This document shows positions 48,119-58,941 of a DNA stretch of 64,000 nt, piece by piece. The notes under the pieces were generated by a model. That model saw only the letters and a program-made list of their open reading frames with translations, ran no database searches and had not been told where the DNA came from. The translations under genes and the position numbers were made by a program. How positions within the stretch are numbered: position 1 is the first letter of the stretch; the number at the start of each line of letters is the position of its first letter. The stretch comes from Isoetes taiwanensis (taxonomy: Eukaryota > Streptophyta > Lycopodiopsida > Isoetales > Isoetaceae), in assembly GCA_021234155.1 (NCBI GenBank), contig JAJEKV010000016.1, forward strand, positions 1,180,001 through 1,244,000, in the 5' to 3' direction.

Positions 48119-48194
48119 TATTTCATGTAAACTGGCGGTCAGCTTCGACGTCTCACTATTTCATGTAAACTGGCGGTCAGCTTCGACGTCTCAT
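48119..48194. repeat. 38-bp tandem duplication
   Basis: TATTTCATGTAAACTGGCGG plus TCAGCTTCGACGTCTCA occurs twice back to back (48119-48156 and 48157-48194). Confidence 0.9.
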
Positions 48195-48555
48195 TTCTTG
48201 AAGGGAACCGGGAACCGGGTAACTGGCAAGGCTCCATGGTCGCATAATGCTTCTTTTGGGAGGCCCGGCTCGCTGTTGCTGTCAATTGTGGAGCTTCCAG
48301 AAAAGCTTTGGCTTTGGAGGGAGGAGCTTCTACACCGGAGCCTCTGATTTTCAGGTTTTTGAAGTTGTTAGAGTTGGCCAGTTGCATTTTGTTGGAGGTG
48401 TGAATAGGTGCGTTTATTGCTGTGCAGACTTCCAACCGAGTAACTGGCAGGGCAGACCGAAGATTTTCCTTTCTAACAATACGCCCGAAGCTATGGATTC
48501 ATGATGCCGACTAGGTGGTGCTGCATTTTTCTTGAAGAAAATCTGATTCACCACA

Positions 48556-49358
48556 AAGCCTGGACCCAATGGGACAGTGCTCGTCTCTCTACGGGCTTTT
48601 CTGACGTTGACAATATCCTTGGCATCTTTGCCATTACAATTTTCTTGACGTTCAAATTTACAGATAATTGGAGGCGGTGTTCCCATGGGAGGGCTTCTTA
48701 TGGTGATGGAAGATCTGGAATCTCCCCATTACCTGTCGCTCCTTCGTTATTTTATAGCTCAGGGAATTGTTCATGGCCAACCAATTTTGTATGGAAGCTC
48801 ATTGGCATCTCCAAAGGCACTTTTTGGTACTCTACCTGCAGTATTAACTACGAATGACCGTGCTGGTTCGGCCGAAAAGAACTCAGAGGTAAGTGCTCTT
48901 TCCAAATTTTAGGATCTGAACTTTCATATTCTCTTGTCATCAAAATGATGTATCATGTGCATTTTCATTTATTGAATGTATACAGGTAGGAGAGGCATTA
49001 AGAATAGCATGGCAACACCGAAGATACTTGCCTGAACAACAGGCTCTTGATGAAAAGAAACAAAAACAAAACCAACGGTTATCAAAATCAAATCTTAATG
49101 AATATCCTCGTGGTAGCAGCTTAGGTCAGTAGTGGTGCCAGCCTAACAGTCTTTTGTTCGCCACTTCTAGAGTGGACAATGTTTGACCAATTTAATTTGT
49201 TAGATTTATGGTGGCTCAGACTTTTGATTTGAGGAAGATTATAGACAGGAAACTACTGGCAGGTGCAAAACTTACATGTCTGAGTTTGGATGCAACCAAC
49301 GAACGCCTTACAAATAATGGAGGATGTTGGCAAGACAAGAAACTCAATGTTACTGCTT
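48556..49358 (+). pseudogene. ELP4: Elongator subunit 4 (ELP4) gene remnant, partial
   Basis: ELP4 is a RecA-fold subunit of Elongator, which modifies wobble uridines of tRNA. Visible pieces: KPGPNGTVLVS (48556-48588), then, after a two-base shift in a TC run at about 48584-48590, TGFSDVD (to 48612). An apparent AT-AC intron follows (48613-48661). Exon 48662-48888 reads KIIGGGVPMGGLLMVMEDLE, LLRYFIAQGIVHGQPILYG, FGTLPA. Exon 48986-49128 reads VGEALRIAWQHRRYLPEQQ. Exon 49204-49358 reads TFDLRKIIDRKLLAGAKLTC, LSLDAT. These correspond to consecutive conserved ELP4 blocks. The N-terminus is preceded by an in-frame stop, and the C-terminal third is not found before the next gene. The single frameshift could be real decay or an indel error. 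The family call is strong. Confidence 0.8.
48613..48661 (+). other. putative U12-type AT-AC intron in ELP4
   Basis: The donor ATATCCTT is a full match to the U12 AT-AC consensus. The branch-point-like TTTCTTGAC (48641-48649) differs from TTCCTTRAC at one base. The intron ends TTTAC, 13 bases after the branch adenosine. Removing it joins GAC-A to AG-ATA-ATT, giving DKIIGGG at the spot where ELP4 proteins have DKILGGG. At 49 nt it is unusually short for a plant intron. Confidence 0.65.
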
Positions 49359-49623
49359 GTAAGGTTGCACACATTTCTCATGTTATTGTGTTTAACTTAC
49401 AAGTGGATGCCATCAAAATTGACATGGAGCTTGTTTTTTTATTCTGTATCTGGCTGATTCTCTTGTGTATGGTCAGGATACATTCCATGGCCGTGTCTGT
49501 GAGTGCCCACTTACTTGTTCAAGGTGTACAGTTCCATGGAGTTAAAGGTTGCAGTATATACTGCAAACCCAGGCCACACTGTTAGATTTCGAAGTTTTCA
49601 ACATCAGAAGATCCAAGGTGCAG

Positions 49624-51792
49624 ATGGTGAGCCTATTGGACCGCATCTATTTCGATAATATCTGGTATGTTCTTCCTTGAATTCTTTGTTTCACTAAGAA
49701 GACGCTACTCAGGCATGCCTTTGTCTTTGCAGGCGAATTAGAGACAAATTTGCTCATCATACCATTGTTAACAAATCTAGGTCAAATGCTTTTGCATGTC
49801 GGAGCAGCCAGACATGGTTTGAATTTAGCAGGGGTGGAACCTCTGGTAGTTCTCTACACAGTGGCGATTTTACAATCCTATCACATCTGCAACAGCTTGG
49901 CTGCGGTGAATTGGTTTCGAAGCCCAAAGAGATACATTTCAGTGGCTGTATCAATGAGTCTTACAAAATTTCATGTTCAGAAGGTCACTGCTTCGTAAAA
50001 ATTAACAGGTGAACAGATATCTCTGTGAGTGGATATAAAATATCATCTGCTTATCTTTGTTCGGCATATATTTTGGCAGGGACTTCAATGTGACAGATAT
50101 GTTTGCGGGTGAATTAGAAGCATAGGTATGCAGGCCTTCACGTGAAGGAGCGAACTCATGAGTTAGTTGCATTTAAAAAACAGTGTATTCTGCAGAATAG
50201 AGTCTTTTTTCATATTTCTGTTCTTGATTGTTTTCAAGGTCATAAATTAGCTGCATTTAAAATAGAAGCTCATCATTTCTAACTGCACGCAGGATAGAAT
50301 TTTGTTCCTTATTTTATCTAATCTTGTAGGCTACAAAGAATAGCATCCACGCAGTCTGTACGTGTACCAACACCATTAGGCTGTGGAAACCTACTAGATG
50401 GTGGCTCATACATTGTTATAGAGTATTTGCCATTCCGTTCTTTTGGCATGGTGAAATCAGCTTTATTTTCTACTGCCAAGTGCACATGTTCTTTGTTTAA
50501 ATTTCAATGTGATTATTTGCAGATTCAGCCAGCAAGTGAAGAGAGCCTTGGTAGAACACTTGCGTTGATGCATCTCACAGATGTAGGGAGATCGTTTGGA
50601 TTCACATGCCATACTAGGTAACATGATAAACTGATACAATTTTGTCTGTATGATGCTTATTTAGAACTTCTTTTCGTCTCATCAGCCTTGGTGTAACACC
50701 ACTAGATAATACATGGGGTATGTCATGGACTGAATTTTTTGTTGAGCGCCGGCTTGAAGATCGACTCAAGGTACTTGTTTTAGGAAGGTATTGGAAGCAT
50801 TCTTAATCTTCTTTCTCATCTATAAGTTCTTGTTCTTTTCTCTAGAAATGTTTTGCTTATCTTGGAGATTATGCGAAGGAGCTGAAGAAGAATGAGGAAA
50901 AGTTGCTAGAGTTAGCTGCTGATATTCTGAATGCCAGCGATACCAAACCTTCTCTTCTTCATGGTGATCTATGGGTAATGAACTCAATATAAGGAAAATT
51001 TGAAGTTTTTGGCTTGGCTAAACAGTTATGATGCTACCAGATTGGCAACTGTGGCCTCCTTCCCTCTGGAGAAGTTGTAGTGTTTGATCCTGCATGCTTT
51101 ATTGGTGATGCCGAATTTGGTAAGCCTGCTTGTCTTTCCCAAAGCACAGGTGTAAACCATCATTTTATTGTGTATGACTAGATATAGGAACATATGATTC
51201 AAAGGTACTAACACACTTTCCTCTGCTGTCAGAGTTGGCATTTCATGATTGGTTACCCATCAAAGATTTTCCAGGATTTTGTAAGTAGCCTGAGCCTGAA
51301 GACTCCACAAAAATGATGATCTCATCAACGATTTACAAAGATGTCATTTCTAATTTAATTATTGTGTATAACATTGTCTACATTTTTAAAAATGTAAAAA
51401 TACAGAAGGGCATAAAATATAGCAAACATGCAGAGCTTTGTCCATAATTATATAGCAAACATGCAGAACCTTGTCCATAATTTTTTCCTTGCTTTTTAGG
51501 AAAAATACATCGGCTATGATAAACTTCTGTCTTGGTGTGTTGCTTTCAGCGGATATCTTCTATGATGCATACCATGAGATTATACCACGAGCTGCTGGAT
51601 TTGAGCAGAGGCATAATATTTATCAGTTGTTCCATTTGCTCAACCACATCCTCATATGTATGTAAACCTATCGAGGTAATCTTCTTAATCTTATGGGTGG
51701 TTGTAAGATGTTGTCTTGTGTATTGATCAGATGGAGAAGAATATTATGGACATTCCATGTTGGTGGCTAGCAAGATATTAGCGAGCAGCTGA
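49624..51792 (+). pseudogene. fructosamine/ketosamine-3-kinase family gene, 11 exons with one lesion
   Basis: Enzymes of this family phosphorylate sugar adducts on proteins for deglycation. Exons: 49624-49664, 49733-50008, 50080-50125, 50330-50450, 50523-50617, 50686-50770, 50846-50974, 51041-51119, 51233-51280, 51550-51657, 51731-51792. Phases agree at every junction except exon 3/4. Motifs: FSGCINESYKISC, HCFVKINRDFNV, GGSYIVIEYLPF, GRTLALMHL, DNTWGMSWTEFF, the kinase-like LLHGDLWIGNCG (catalytic Asp), VVVFDPACFIGDAEF, and a C-terminus [11 protein letters not shown] to ILASS-stop. Exon 3 ends GAA-GCA-TAG with the wrong phase for exon 4; one surplus base there would explain both the stop and the phase break. 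The N-terminal ~60 residues before the kinase fold are Ser/Arg-rich and could be an organelle transit peptide. The start codon choice is provisional. The gene is either a fresh pseudogene or an intact gene with a one-base sequence error. Confidence 0.8.
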
Positions 51793-53505
51793 GACCCTCA
51801 TGATTGGGAAGTGCAAATCCGCTTGTGTCTAAGAGGACGTGTTGGGCAAATCGTCTTAGGTGGAATGCATGCCCATAACAACACAAGGTCCTTTTAAGCA
51901 TTGCCTTATGATCCATAAAAGGTTACTAGCTTGTTGTGACGAGCCAATATTTGTGCGGGTTGTGGAGATATTTGTCCTAAATGCTAGTCGCAGCAGCAAT
52001 GAGTGGATGTACGTGGGGTCGTTTTCTTTGAAGTAAATTGTCACCATGTCTCGTTAGAAAGAGAATGGAACTTGCTTTGAATGTTTGAGATGAAAGAAAT
52101 ACCAACTTGCTATTTGCGTATATTTATGGACAAGCTACAAGAACGTGTGATGGAGAGGTTGTATGAGTTTAAAACAAGATTTAAAGTAATCCTCACCGCT
52201 AAGGAAGTTGTTGATAGATAAATGTTGATGAATGGTTGTTTTGATGGAAGGCCAAAGTTCTTCCCTTACCCCATCGTTTGGGAGTTCTACTAGCTACAAT
52301 GGAATCCATTGTTGTTGATATGATGTAAATGGATTGAAGCCATACTTCGTTGGGATCGGATGCAAGAGCTGAATTAAATGCCCTTAAAATGATTGAATAC
52401 AAGAGCTGAATTATGTGCCCTTAAAATGTCTCAAGTGATGGGTGCTATATTGATTGTGCAAATGTTTTGCAGTTCGAGGCCCCAGGGATGCCACTAATGT
52501 AAAGATGCATAGGGCATTTGCGTGCTCAGGACTAAGAGAAATTATCCTTATACTGAATAAATAATTAGTATTTAAATGCCACAAAATAAATACATTAGAG
52601 TAATTGCTCTCTAATGAACAATGTACCTTTTAGCTTATATTCTACGCCTTTCTTAATTGGATACAACTCTAGATGAGCAATATAATCTCATGAACTCAGT
52701 CAATGTGTGTTAACAAAACCTACATAATAAATCACTACATGATAAAACAACACATTACAACCATCTCAATGAATAGCAACTTTACTAATAAAAACAAACA
52801 CTATTGCCCTTGCATTCATTCAAACGCAAAAGAATGAAACAAAACCTATGAAATCACACTCTCGGGCCACCGGAGGGCAACCCCCGTGCGTAGCACCTTG
52901 TTTATATCTCTATAACATGCTCCATTCACTTTGCAATTTATTTTATTACACCCTGTCAAGTTTTATTTACTATCAAATGTTTGTCTTATTTCTTACATTG
53001 TTTTGACAACTCATATATTGGTACTCTCATTCTTATACATACCCATGAGATTATAGTTATACCATTGTATATCATACACGCACATTCTTTTATCCGTTAT
53101 ATCATGTAATAGACATATATATTCGACTAGATCTCCCAGTGTTATATGCATACTTTAATTTTAAGTACACATACGTTCTTCATGATTTATCATTCATAAT
53201 CTTTTTATAATCATAATAATCTAACTCTCATTATTCCTTCTATAGTTTGTATAACACATACATAATTATATTCTCCATTCTATTATGTTTGACACTGCAT
53301 TCACGCTATATTTTATTATATCAATATTTTTTTTTGACTATGTTTTTAAAATATATTTCTTCTTTTGATTATCTTTTATGTTTTCAGCCTCACACTCTCT
53401 ATATTAACCATACATTATATACACTAATGTACACATTTTAAGTCAGTATTTATATCTATTATCATTTACATACATTTACCGCACATACAGACACTCTTAT
53501 ATTGA
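51793..53505. other. intergenic, no gene seen
   Basis: AT-rich. Includes a small imperfect direct repeat near 52360-52435 (ATACAAGAGCTGAATTATGTGC type). No supported gene. Confidence 0.5.
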
Positions 53506-53509
53506 ATCT

Positions 53510-54055
53510 TGATCCACAAAAATCTTCATAGGATCTAAGGGAATCTACATAGAATTGTAGGCAATCTAGGTGAATCTTGGGACAATCCTTGAGGATCTAT
53601 GGAAATCTCGAGGGAATTTATGGAAACCTAGGAAATCTTCATAGAATATTAGAGAATCTAGGGGAACCTTGATGGGATCTTTGAGAATCTAGGAGAATCC
53701 ACATAGAATCTTTGAGAATCTAAAGGAATCTTAAAATGAATCTTTTAGATTCTAGACGAATCTTGATGAAATTTTAGAGGATCTAAGGAATGTTCATAAG
53801 ATCTAAGGGAATTTAAAGGAATCTTCATAAAATCGTTAGAAATCTAGGGGAATCTTGATGAAATCTTTGAGAACCTAGAGGAATCTTCATAGAATCTAAG
53901 GGAATCCAAGAGAATATACATAGAATCATGGGGAATCTAGGTGAATCTTGGGGCAATCTTTAGGAATCTAGGGGAATCTCGAGAGGATCTAAAAGAATAA
54001 AAGGAAATCTTCATAGAATATTTGAGAATCTAGGGGAACCTTCTTAGAATCTTAC
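53510..54055. repeat. degenerate minisatellite of AATCTAGGGGAATCTT words
   Basis: More than fifteen diverged units built from GGAATCT, AATCTAGG and CATAGAATC words at roughly 25-35 bp spacing, all in the same orientation. No ORF. Confidence 0.8.
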
Positions 54056-54270
54056 AATTCGCCTTGAAATTTACTTATTCCTGATTTTGGTTTCAACCTT
54101 GAACTGATTTTATCTGCTAAAACTCTGTTTTGATTTTAGTTGTAATTCATGTCGGACTTGCCGAAGCATTGTGAGCATGCTTTCCATGAGAATAACATCA
54201 TTTGAATATCCTAAACGGAACATTTCCAATTGCAATCTAGTTTTCTGATAAAAACATTGGAAGATTGTTA

Positions 54271-54830
54271 TCAGATTTTGTTAATGGTCCCATATAAAAG
54301 GACAGGCTCCACTAAGACCTTGAACAGGTGTGACTGATGGGCCCAATCATACAACTCCGCTCTATGACTATTGTTTTGCATTGCATATAGTGCCTTCCAG
54401 CCTGCCATCACTCGTAGCCGTATAGATGTGTCCCAGTGCATAGTAGAAGGAAACTCCACTCCCAAGTATTTGTATGTGGATGCAACTTCCAGATTCTGGC
54501 TTCGGTAACTGAAGGAGGGGACCCTCGGCTGACGTGAAGATGATATGAAACCACCTTAGTCTTGGCCAGGTTGACGCGCATATCAGTCGCTTGGCAGAAT
54601 GTGTCCAGGGCATCGAGATGTCGTTCCATGTCTGCTGGTGTGTAAGCTAGGAGGTCCACATCATCAGCATATATTAACTCTCTGATGATCTGATAGAGAA
54701 GGTGAGCTTCATTGCCCCCATTATCAGCAAACCAACTCTCCAATTGATCAATATAAAGCCCAAACAATGTTGGGGAGAGAGGGCATCCCTGACAAACCCC
54801 GAGGCATGTATGCGCAAGTAGACTGTTAAA
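54271..54830 (-). mobile_element. LINE family A reverse-transcriptase fragment
   Basis: The minus-strand reading gives GCPLSPTLFGLYIDQLESW, then the catalytic ELIYADDVDLLAYTPADM (YADD intact), RHLDALDTFCQATDMRVN, LAKTKVVSYH, and after shifts KALYAMQNN and ELYDWAHQSHLF. It parallels 20290-20760 of the 18-21.8 kb LINE. The 5' part is missing on the higher-coordinate side. Frameshifts follow the YADD region. Confidence 0.85.
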
Positions 54831-55222
54831 CTATGATGAAGCAAATGGAAATAGGTGTAAAAGCTTTGTCACGGTTATTTTATACAAAACATGTTAGATC
54901 TATTTCACACTTGGGGGGGAGGGGGGGTTTATAAATGACAATTTCTCTCTGCTTCAATGCCTGCCTAGAAGTTAACGATGACGAACTCTATCATGTCTCT
55001 GATAGGGAAACAAACAGGCTATAATCTCCAGTGCTGCACAAATAGGTTGCAATAGATCTTTGATCAAAATGCTTATGAACCCTCGGTTTTAATGCCACCA
55101 ACTTCTGCTAAATATTGTTTGGTCAAGGTTTGGATTGCTACTTTAGATTGGCCTAAGAATGTCCACATAATTTGTCATAATTTCTATAATTTTCGTTCTC
55201 CTCTGGAGGAAGTCGAACTCAC
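54831..55222. other. intergenic, no gene seen
   Basis: Short G-rich spot at 54915-54930. No supported gene; the terminal exons expected for the neighbouring desulfhydrase are not found here. Confidence 0.45.
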
Positions 55223-56690
55223 ATTTATCACCCGAACTATATCTCTTGAAGCAACATGAGCTTGAAGACCATCGAGGAGTCCTTGAACGTAGTCATAAAA
55301 GTATTTTGGAGTATCACATACAGCATATGCATGTACTTAAAACACAGCTTCAAATATAAACGCATTTGACTCACTAAACAATCGGAAGTCAAAACCTTTA
55401 CTCACTCTAGATTCCATATTGCTTACATGACATGCCAAAGAGAGTCCTGCAGTAGTTCCTCCACTATGAATCAAAAAAAGGAAAAGAATAAAGAAAACAT
55501 AAGCATGCATCGATTTTAAAACTGAATAAATAGGTTGTATTTCTGAACCTTCCACATGCCATAACAATCTCATCAAACTCCGAAGTCCCGTCGACCTTTT
55601 TCCACTTTCTAATTGTTGCTCAATTTCCCTTCTGCCTGGACATAGCCCCTGATATTGAAAACATAAGTGGAGGAAAGAGATGAAAGAAATAATATATAAT
55701 CACAGAGATCACCAAGATCCTATTGCATTTGATCCTCCTATAGGAATAACATAGGGCCTCCTGCCTTGTTCTTTTAATATTTGACAAAGCATATCCGCTA
55801 AAACCTGTAGCACAGACGGCAATATATTTCTTAACATCATAAAGTCAAATATGATAGTGATTCTGTCTTGGTAAATCTCTCGTTTTCTCCTTCTCTTGCA
55901 AGGAGAGCTATATTTCCTTGAGTTCACCCTTTTATATACTTTGTGTATTACCCAAATTCTGTGAATGGGCTCCTTGATGCTCTCTTGCTCTTTTTTCTGT
56001 AATGAAATTGATTTGGAGGGTTGCATAGTCTAACTATGTTTTACATTAAAAGTTGCATGGCAAGTTACATATATGCTTTCTAGTCACTTGAGAGTTAAAA
56101 TACTAACATTGATTCTTTGTTCGTGGAATGCATAACACAACAGTGAATGGGGAGCGATTGAATTATATATTTCTATCTTTATACTGATTGTCTTAAACTG
56201 GCTTTCAGTCCTACTCAAAAAACTGGCATAATTAAATTTCAAAGTTTCTAGAATGACATACCACACTACCAAATTCTTCATACTCCTCCTTCGTAACCAC
56301 CTCAATGTGGGCTCCAACAAGACGTTCCATAAGGAGGTTACCCACTAATCCAGGATCATCCTCTGCTAAAGCCTAATTCATCCAGAAGATTGTCCATGCA
56401 TACTCACAGCTACAGTTTGAATAAGAAATGTTCATCCCCAGCACTACCCAAACAAGCTAAAACATAGAAACCACCACTTGCCTTGTTTGTCCTTATTTGT
56501 CAAGATTTAGATATCGAGCTGCCACTGCAGTTGCTCTACAATGATTGCTTTGTATTCCATCAACTGTGATTACACAATCGGCATCCTGTCCTACTGCATC
56601 AACCAACAGGAACTCCAACTTTCTTACTTTGTTCCCACTCAACTGCATACCTGTCAAATCATCCCTCTGTTCTTCCCCGGAATTAGTGCC
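55223..56690 (-). pseudogene. DCD: D-cysteine desulfhydrase / ACC-deaminase-like pseudogene
   Basis: PLP enzymes of this family release H2S from D-cysteine. Minus-strand exons: about 56504-56690 ([20 protein letters not shown] with the PLP-lysine, then [19 protein letters not shown]), 56262-56362 (DDPGLVGNLLMERLVGAH, VVTKEEYEEFGS), 55713-55804 (VLADMLCQILKEQGRRPYVI, PIGGSNAIGSW), 55549-55648 (EIEQQLESGK, EFDEIVMACGS), 55406-55463 (GGTTAGLSLACHVSNMESR) and 55223-55335 (HAYAVCDTPKYFYDYVQGLL, DGLQAH). The exon at 55549-55648 has two small frameshifts, one in an A5 run, and the phase at the last junction is doubtful. The N-terminal and C-terminal exons are missing. The family call is secure and the copy looks dead. 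Confidence 0.85.
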
Positions 56691-56929
56691 AAAACATCAA
56701 GCCAGGTATCATCCACAGAACTCACTGATGGAACATGCTAGACTTAACCTACACCAGCAGGAATAATATGATGCAATGCAGCCAATCAAAAACCTCATTC
56801 TGCAAAAAGTCCTTGTGAATGACATGCTAATACTCCTTTGATTGTTCATAATGGTCCTTTCATAATTTTCTTCCACTTTGTTTTAACTCCATTTGTACTA
56901 TCAGGGAATAAATTACTGATCGCACATTT

Positions 56930-57235
56930 CTTATTAGTCAGAATGACTTTAGCTATACTTACTCGATATTAATTCCAAAAACTTTCTGTCGTTTAACTAA
57001 ACTCTACATATTTTTCCTCTCATACTTTCTAGCATTCAGCTAAATTATAACCCAAATGTCACCCAAAAATTTCTATGGTGTGGCCAACGGAAAATACTAA
57101 GGCAAATTATTATACTTTTTTGTCAATTATTTCCACTTATTTTAGTCATTTTCTTTGTGAAAACATTCTAAAATAATGCTAATTAGCAAAATCTATGACT
57201 GAAATCAAATTTTAATGCTAGAAACTAAACTACTA
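56930..57235. repeat. dispersed non-coding repeat, copy 1
   Basis: Shares a series of words in the same order with 61845-62095: AGAATGAYWTTAGCTA, TTCTATGGT, TACTTTCTAGCATT, TTTTTTCCAYTTA, TTTAGYCATTTT. The pair are diverged copies of an unnamed repeat. Confidence 0.55.
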
Positions 57236-57263
57236 ATCATATATTTCTGGAGCAATTAGTTGC

Positions 57264-57782
57264 ATGCTCTGTTGTTTGTTACTTCACTGGCACCTTCTTG
57301 GATCTTGGTTATCTGGGCATTTACACAAATTAGGGCTTCCTGCATATCAATCCATCAAGCTCGTGGCCAAAGATCAACATTGTTTACTCCTGATGTTTGA
57401 TCCTGAGCCGGTGGCTCAGCTCATAGAACGAGGTGTTGATCCTCTGTGGAAACATTTTTTATTGTATCAACAGTATGTTCCTAGCTTTTTTGTAGGTAAG
57501 CCAGATGCCTTACATGCCCCATTCTGGATTGCTATTGAAGATTTCCCTCCAGAATTTCAGGATGCTGAGTTCATTTCTGCTATTGCTAGTGAGATTGGAC
57601 TTTACCTGCAACATGCTATAACCAATGGCATTACTAACATTTGTGTAGCACGCCCCATTCATCGTGATCTGCCTCAGACAATTGTTGTTCAAAGTGGGCC
57701 CATGTTCTTTCCATTCAAGCTACGATTGTTAAATGGCCCGGAGCTGGCTCTCATGTTCCTTGAGGCCCCTCTCTTTGCTTAG
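57264..57782 (+). mobile_element. LINE ORF1-like (DUF4283-type) fragment
   Basis: A 172-codon ORF includes HCLLLMFDPEPVAQLIERG, DALHAPFWIAIEDFPPEF, ISAIASEIGLYL and NICVARPIHRDL. The pattern (a residue block near each conserved step of the DUF4283 gag-like domain) matches the first ORF of plant LINEs. The frame continues past a TAG at 57780-57782 as a Pro/Ser/Thr-rich stretch to about 58020 and then into the tandem array. No endonuclease or RT follows, so this is an internally deleted or non-autonomous copy. Confidence 0.65.
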
Positions 57783-58510
57783 TATCGTAAGTCTTACCAG
57801 CAGGCTCCTCCAGTTGCCTCTGCTACAAATCCTACTCCTAGCTCTGCTCCTTCTTCAATGGATGTCTCTCGTCCCCCTGTGACTTCCTCTACATCTATTC
57901 CAACCGCTGGTCCCATGCCTCTCCCGCATTCAGAGGCCGCAGTTTATGGGCAGTACATGGACATTGATCGTCGTGGTGCCCACCCTCCACCTAAACATCC
58001 ACCTGCCCTTCATCAACCTTGAAAGTTAGCTAAGGGTTCTAACACCCCTGCATCTCAGCTCTCCTCAGCACTTGCTATTCTGCTTCTTCTGTTGCATGTG
58101 GTCACTTTGCTCCACTCCAGTGGGCTGATTTGGTTGAAGATAATGTCGTCGATTCGCGTAGCGAATCAGCATTCTTGCTCAAGACGAGCATGCATGCATT
58201 GCATGCGTCGCATGCATCCATCGCATGCGTTTTGGGCCGTTCTTCTGGTTGGGCGTTTGCTACTTATTGCGGAATTCTTCATCGACGTTTCATCGGCGCT
58301 TCCTCTTCTCTCAGCAGTACCTTATTCTCTTTGAATTGTTTCCAGGCAGGGGAGGGGCTTCTTCCTGCCTGGTTTGGCCAATTTGGCGTTGCTTTCCTGC
58401 TGTCCTTTCCGGCCTTTAGCCTTCATCCTGTGACCTTCGTCCTCGATCCTAGTTTGTTAAGGAAGTCCTTTGGTATTCGGGCGCTTTGTTGGTTTCATGC
58501 GAGTCGCAGT

Positions 58511-58552
58511 GCAAGAATGTCGTCGATTCGCGTAGCGAATCGGCATTCTTGC
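58511..58552 (+). other. 42-nt hairpin at the array junction (also 59182-59223 and 59556-59597)
   Basis: Outer arms GCAAGAATG and CATTCTTGC pair perfectly over 9 bp. Inner arms CGATTCGC and GCGAATCG pair over 8 bp around a GTA loop. The first copy of A lacks the outer left arm. It is followed by a run of nested GCATGC palindromes. Confidence 0.85.
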
Positions 58553-58941
58553 TCAAGACGAGCATGCATTGCATGCGTCGCATGCATGCATCGCATGCGT
58601 TTTGGGCCATTCTTCCGGTTGGGCGTTTGCTACTTATTGCGGAATTCTTCATCGACGTTTCATCGGCGCTTCCTCTTCTCTCAGCAGTACCTTATTCTCT
58701 TTGAACCCACCCTCCCCCCCTTTCTTTGTTTATTATATTTTGTACAAGTTCTGTTTCATGTTTTTCCACCCAGTGGGTGATGCTTTTTTTTCCGCCCACA
58801 GGGTGATGCTATTCTCTGGTATGTTTCTCGTTTGTTGTGTTGGTGATGTGCAGGTACAGGTTGGCGAGCGCCATCCGTTTTGACTTCTCCATGCGGGGGT
58901 TTTTGGGAGCGATTCTATGCCTTACGTTTGTCTAAGCCCCT

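Noticed and set aside
48501-48612. Translation of the ELP4 start in the single 48501 frame
   Set aside because: That frame gives TQWDSARLS where the two-base-shifted frame gives the conserved KPGPNGTVLVS, so the conserved reading is preferred.
48613-48678. GC-AG intron as alternative to the AT-AC intron in ELP4 (donor GCATCT, acceptor GGAG)
   Set aside because: It can also restore a similar peptide, but TTG-GCATCT is a poor GC-donor context, whereas the AT-AC reading has a full U12 donor, branch site and correct spacing.
58130-58780. 216-codon ORF and related ORFs through 60167
   Set aside because: They run through the tandem array in several frames with identical peptides per repeat; open frames are a by-product of the GC-rich repeat, not a conserved protein.
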